A DNA stretch of 64,000 bases from an uncultured Oscillospiraceae bacterium (GTDB lineage Bacteria; Bacillota; Clostridia; Oscillospirales; Acutalibacteraceae). This document shows, piece after piece, positions 61,754 through 64,000 of the stretch. The notes under the pieces were generated by a model. It worked only from the letters and a program-made list of their open reading frames with translations, had not been told where the DNA came from and did not search any database. Numbering within the stretch: the first letter of the stretch is position 1; every line of letters begins with the position of its first letter. The position numbers and the translations under genes were made by a program. The DNA is taken from NCBI GenBank assembly GCA_900544715.1, contig UQWL01000012.1, forward strand, positions 11,109 through 75,108, written 5' to 3'.

Positions 61754-62643
61754 AGATCCTCCCGGTAAACCGCTTCCTGCTTCTCCAGCAGAATCGCGGG
61801 ATAATAGGAAAGCTTTGCCTTGCGCAGGCCTTCCTCGCCCATATCTTCCTCCCGGTTGACAAAGGCATAACCGCCTAGAGCATGTGCCGCAAACTCCCGG
61901 TTGATGATCGGATATGCGCCGCGCACATCGGCAAAAGCCTTTTCGATATGGGTGCAAAAGGTGTTTTCAGTTAACTGCTCGCCCAACGTATAAGCGACAA
62001 CCCGGCCATCCGCGCGGATTAACCCGCCAGTAAAGCCCAGCTCAAAATAGTGGTCAAACGCCCGGTCAACCGCAGCGAGCTCCTCGCTGATACCCTCCGG
62101 GTTCCGGCTCAGGTTCTCCCGCTCCCACTCGGCGTTCATGCGCATACAGTCGTCAATATTCGCTGTGGTGATCGGCTCATAGCGCCAGTCATACGTTTTT
62201 TGGAAAGAAGCGATATGATTGCGCTTGCCATGATATTTCCGCCCGGAAAGGGCGATTAAATCCTGCGTATTGTAAATATAATCAAACCCATCGCGGTATG
62301 GCTGATAGGCAAATGCACCCGGCATGATCTCCTCCAACGCCTCCTGGTTTGCCTTTGTGACACCGTGCAGGCGGAAGGGGTGCCCGTTTTCATGCGCATC
62401 CTCCAGCATGGCCTGCATCACCTTCAAAAGATCCCCGCGGCCGGCGGGAAACACATAGGAGGGCTTGGACTCAATGCTTTTGGAAACAAAAAAATCCTCA
62501 AAGCGCATAATCTTGCTGCTGTAAACCGGATTCCAAATATAAAGATTGCCAAAGGTATATTCACAGCCCTGGAATTGGGCGTAAGAAAACAGCTCCCTCA
62601 CCCAATTTTTATCCTCCAAACGAGGCGACTGGAATGTCAGCAT
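61750..62643 (-). CDS. DUF2156 family protein (LPG-synthase C-terminal-domain-like)
   Basis: 297 aa, soluble. SYAQFQGCEYTFGNLYIWNPVY at the N terminus and YRDGFDYIYNTQDLIALSGRKYHGKRNHIASF in the middle are the familiar pattern of clostridial DUF2156 proteins, which share the double GNAT fold with the C-terminal half of lysyl-phosphatidylglycerol synthases. No flippase helices are present, so lipid lysylation by itself is unlikely. AAAGGAG precedes the ATG, which overlaps the tmk stop by 7 bases. Confidence 0.88.
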   Translation of the reverse strand: MLTFQSPRLEDKNWVRELFSYAQFQGCEYTFGNLYIWNPVYSSKIMRFEDFFVSKSIESKPSYVFPAGRGDLLKVMQAMLEDAHENGHPFRLHGVTKANQEALEEIMPGAFAYQPYRDGFDYIYNTQDLIALSGRKYHGKRNHIASFQKTYDWRYEPITTANIDDCMRMNAEWERENLSRNPEGISEELAAVDRAFDHYFELGFTGGLIRADGRVVAYTLGEQLTENTFCTHIEKAFADVRGAYPIINREFAAHALGGYAFVNREEDMGEEGLRKAKLSYYPAILLEKQEAVYREDL

Positions 62644-63311
62644 GATAGCATCTCCTTTTCTACACAGGAAAAAATTTGCTCTGCCACTTCCGTCTCCTCC
62701 AAAGGCTCGCCCGCGCAGGCGCAGTCGATCCTACAAAAATGCAGCTTTTCGCATGCATACAGCGCCGCCTCCCGGCAGGCCTGTAAATAGCGAATATTCC
62801 CCTCATGCATATCTTTCTTCTGTTCATCGCCCGCATAGCGGTTCAATAAAAGCCGCTGAGACACCTCCACAGGCATGTCCAGATAAATGACCAAATCAGG
62901 GGCAGGAATTTCGAGCTTTCCATATTCAAAATCCCGCAGCCAGGCGAGATACTCATCCCACTGCTCCCGTGGCAGCTTGACCATTTGATAAAGCGCGTTG
63001 GAGGTGGTATAACGATCCGCAAGAATCAGCTTGCCCGCCTCATACTCCGCTTTCCAATGGCGCTGGAAACTTGCAAAACGATCCACTGCATAGAATGCGG
63101 ACGCCGCATAGGCATTCACATCCCCCGGATCGCTCCCAAACGCCTTGTTGAGATACATTTTCACCAAAGTGCTCGAAGGGTCGTCATAATCGGGCAGTTT
63201 AATCTGCCGCAGGGGAACCCCTGCTCGCTCTAATGCGGCCCGCAGCAGGGCAACCTGCGTTGTTTTGCCGCAGCCATCCAGCCCCTCTACCACCAATAGT
63301 TTACCTGACAT
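62637..63311 (-). CDS. tmk: Thymidylate kinase
   Basis: 224 aa. dTMP kinase. P-loop VEGLDGCGKTTQ, KLPDYDDPSSTLVKMYL, the DRY motif LADRYTTSNALYQMVKL and LVIYLDMPVEVSQRLL. Somewhat longer than E. coli Tmk and with a clostridial style lid. Start at ATG 63311 with AAGGA 8 bases upstream; a TTG five codons earlier lacks a site. First gene of an eight-gene operon. Confidence 0.93.
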   Translation of the reverse strand: MSGKLLVVEGLDGCGKTTQVALLRAALERAGVPLRQIKLPDYDDPSSTLVKMYLNKAFGSDPGDVNAYAASAFYAVDRFASFQRHWKAEYEAGKLILADRYTTSNALYQMVKLPREQWDEYLAWLRDFEYGKLEIPAPDLVIYLDMPVEVSQRLLLNRYAGDEQKKDMHEGNIRYLQACREAALYACEKLHFCRIDCACAGEPLEETEVAEQIFSCVEKEMLSC

Positions 63312-63425
63312 GCCATCATCCTTCAAGATTTTTTCAAACCATACGTCTGCAAAGGAAACCTAAAAATAAGCAGCCTGAATCCTCCTGCAAAAGCAGAAGC
63401 ATAAACGTAAACAAGCATGAAAATA

Positions 63426-63454
63426 ATTATACCAAATTTCGCCTCAGAATTCAA
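63426..63454 (-). promoter_or_regulatory. Promoter of the tmk-led operon
   Basis: Minus strand TTGAAT, 17-base spacer, TGG plus TATAAT (extended -10). The leader to tmk is about 110 bases. Confidence 0.65.
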
Positions 63455-63474
63455 TTCCCAGTCTTTCAATGCCG

Positions 63475-63825
63475 TCAATAGGTTAAAATCACCGCATGCA
63501 AAACAAGCGTTTCATCCGCTGTCCGGTTGGCAATCGAGTGCTTTTGGCCGCCCAGACAGATGCAGGCGTCGCCCGGATGCAAAACGGTTTCTGTGCCGTT
63601 GTCGTCATAGGTTGCGGTGCCCTGAATGATATAGAAAACCTCTTCTTCCCTTTCATGCACATGCTCGCCAATCGAGCAGCCCGGCTCCAGCGTGATCGTT
63701 GCAATCATCCGGGATTTTCCCTGATATTCGCCAGCCTCCAGAAGGTTGGTCACAACTGCCTGCCCGTCTCCTCCGCGCATCTGCGGCTTAACGGTGTGGT
63801 TCATTTCAGAAGCACGTTTAATCAT
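63475..63825 (-). CDS. Cupin-domain protein
   Basis: 116 aa. One-barrel cupin: motif 1 GCSIGEHVHEREEEVFYIIQG (His, His, Glu ligands) and motif 2 HPGDACICLGGQKHSI (His). Substrate is unknown; small cupins may be isomerases, dioxygenases or binding proteins. The ATG at 63825 follows a GAGGAG-like site. The gene has its own extended -10 promoter. Confidence 0.92.
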   Translation of the reverse strand: MIKRASEMNHTVKPQMRGGDGQAVVTNLLEAGEYQGKSRMIATITLEPGCSIGEHVHEREEEVFYIIQGTATYDDNGTETVLHPGDACICLGGQKHSIANRTADETLVLHAVILTY

Positions 63826-63864
63826 GATGCTGTTCTCCTCTCAGTATGCTTTTATTTTAAATTG

Positions 63865-63873
63865 ATTATACCA
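63865..63873 (-). promoter_or_regulatory. Extended -10 promoter of the cupin gene
   Basis: TGGTATAAT on the minus strand, 40 bases upstream of the ATG; no strong -35. Confidence 0.55.
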
Positions 63874-63880
63874 TGATTCC

Positions 63881-63978
63881 ATTGCGCAAGGCGCAATGAT
63901 CGGCGTAGCCGCAGGGCGTCAGCCCGAATCAATGATTCAATGTTTTCCGAAGCTCTTGGAATCTTTGATTCCTTAGAG
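63881..63978. repeat. Tandem array of five short perfect or near-perfect hairpins
   Basis: In sequence: ATTGCGC-AAG-GCGCAAT (63881-63897), CGGC-GTA-GCCG (63901-63911), GGGC-GTCA-GCCC (63914-63925), GAATC-AAT-GATTC (63926-63938), and CTCT-T-GGAATC-TTT-GATTCC-TT-AGAG (63953-63978). No open frame covers them. The array may continue past the window end. I recall similar small-hairpin clusters in intergenic DNA of gut Clostridia; the role is unknown. Confidence 0.65.
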
Positions 63979-64000
63979 ATTCGTGAGGTTATTTAGCCGA

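Noticed and set aside
63881..63978. CRISPR array
   Set aside because: The stems differ from each other and there are no equal-length repeats or spacers, nor any cas gene nearby.

Overview
The window (about 55% GC by eye) looks like chromosome of an endospore-forming Clostridia member, most likely an Oscillospiraceae/Ruminococcaceae-type gut anaerobe. The evidence is a spoIIGA-sigE pair, spoVM, a CwlD-type amidase, a BofC-like protein, DHODH type B (PyrD+PyrK), a Clostridia-type long PRPP synthetase, extended -10 promoters and several TTG starts. No tRNA, rRNA, CRISPR array, transposase or prophage gene is visible.

Layout. 1-8.4 kb (minus): pyrimidine operon pyrC-pyrF-carA-carB-pyrK-pyrD followed by a histidine-phosphatase gene cut by the window edge. 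8.5-16.6 kb: class A PBP, a BofC-like protein, a small-multidrug-export-type membrane protein, a Nudix protein preceded by a probable structured leader RNA, HAD, HD-domain, CmpB-type membrane and sugar O-acetyltransferase genes, and a remnant of an iron alcohol dehydrogenase. 16.6-18.3 kb: sigE and spoIIGA. 18.6-24.4 kb: small membrane protein, a nuclease-like protein, a heterodimeric ABC exporter and a PDTG-anchored surface protein. 24.5-31.4 kb: birA, bioY (with a BirA box), an MFS transporter with a long charged tail, metA and pfkA. 31.5-36.6 kb: dnaE and prs. 36.7-50.9 kb (minus): a conserved Firmicutes housekeeping block yicC-remA-gmk-rpoZ-priA-def-fmt-Zn protease-rsmB-rlmN-prpC-prkC-rsgA-thiN-small membrane ORF-spoVM. 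Compared with Bacillus subtilis it lacks coaBC and rpe. 51-56 kb: DUF6873-like, radA, cwlD, VOC and AraC genes. 56-63.4 kb (minus): tmk-led operon (tmk, DUF2156, GNAT, DJ-1, fthC, mltG, U32, acyltransferase). 63.5-64 kb: cupin gene and a run of tandem short hairpins.

Most notable observations. (1) CarA and CarB in the pyr operon are full length, but CarA has lost all three glutaminase catalytic residues and CarB has lost the metal/ATP ligands of its C-terminal synthetase half (and some in the N-terminal half). The flanking pyrC, pyrF, pyrK and pyrD look catalytically intact, so this is either a pseudo-enzyme pair or a strongly altered carbamoyl-phosphate synthase. (2) The ABC exporter operon and dnaE, 11.7 kb apart, start with the same leader module: an extended -10, a 9-bp inverted repeat whose arms differ in a compensatory way, then 31 identical bases containing the start of a short leader ORF (MSVGAKR...). 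(3) There is a candidate structured leader RNA upstream of the Nudix gene and a tandem-hairpin array at the right edge.

All family assignments are from reading translated sequence and recalled family motifs. No database search was possible. Where the best start differs from the longest open frame, the start chosen on Shine-Dalgarno and family grounds is given.
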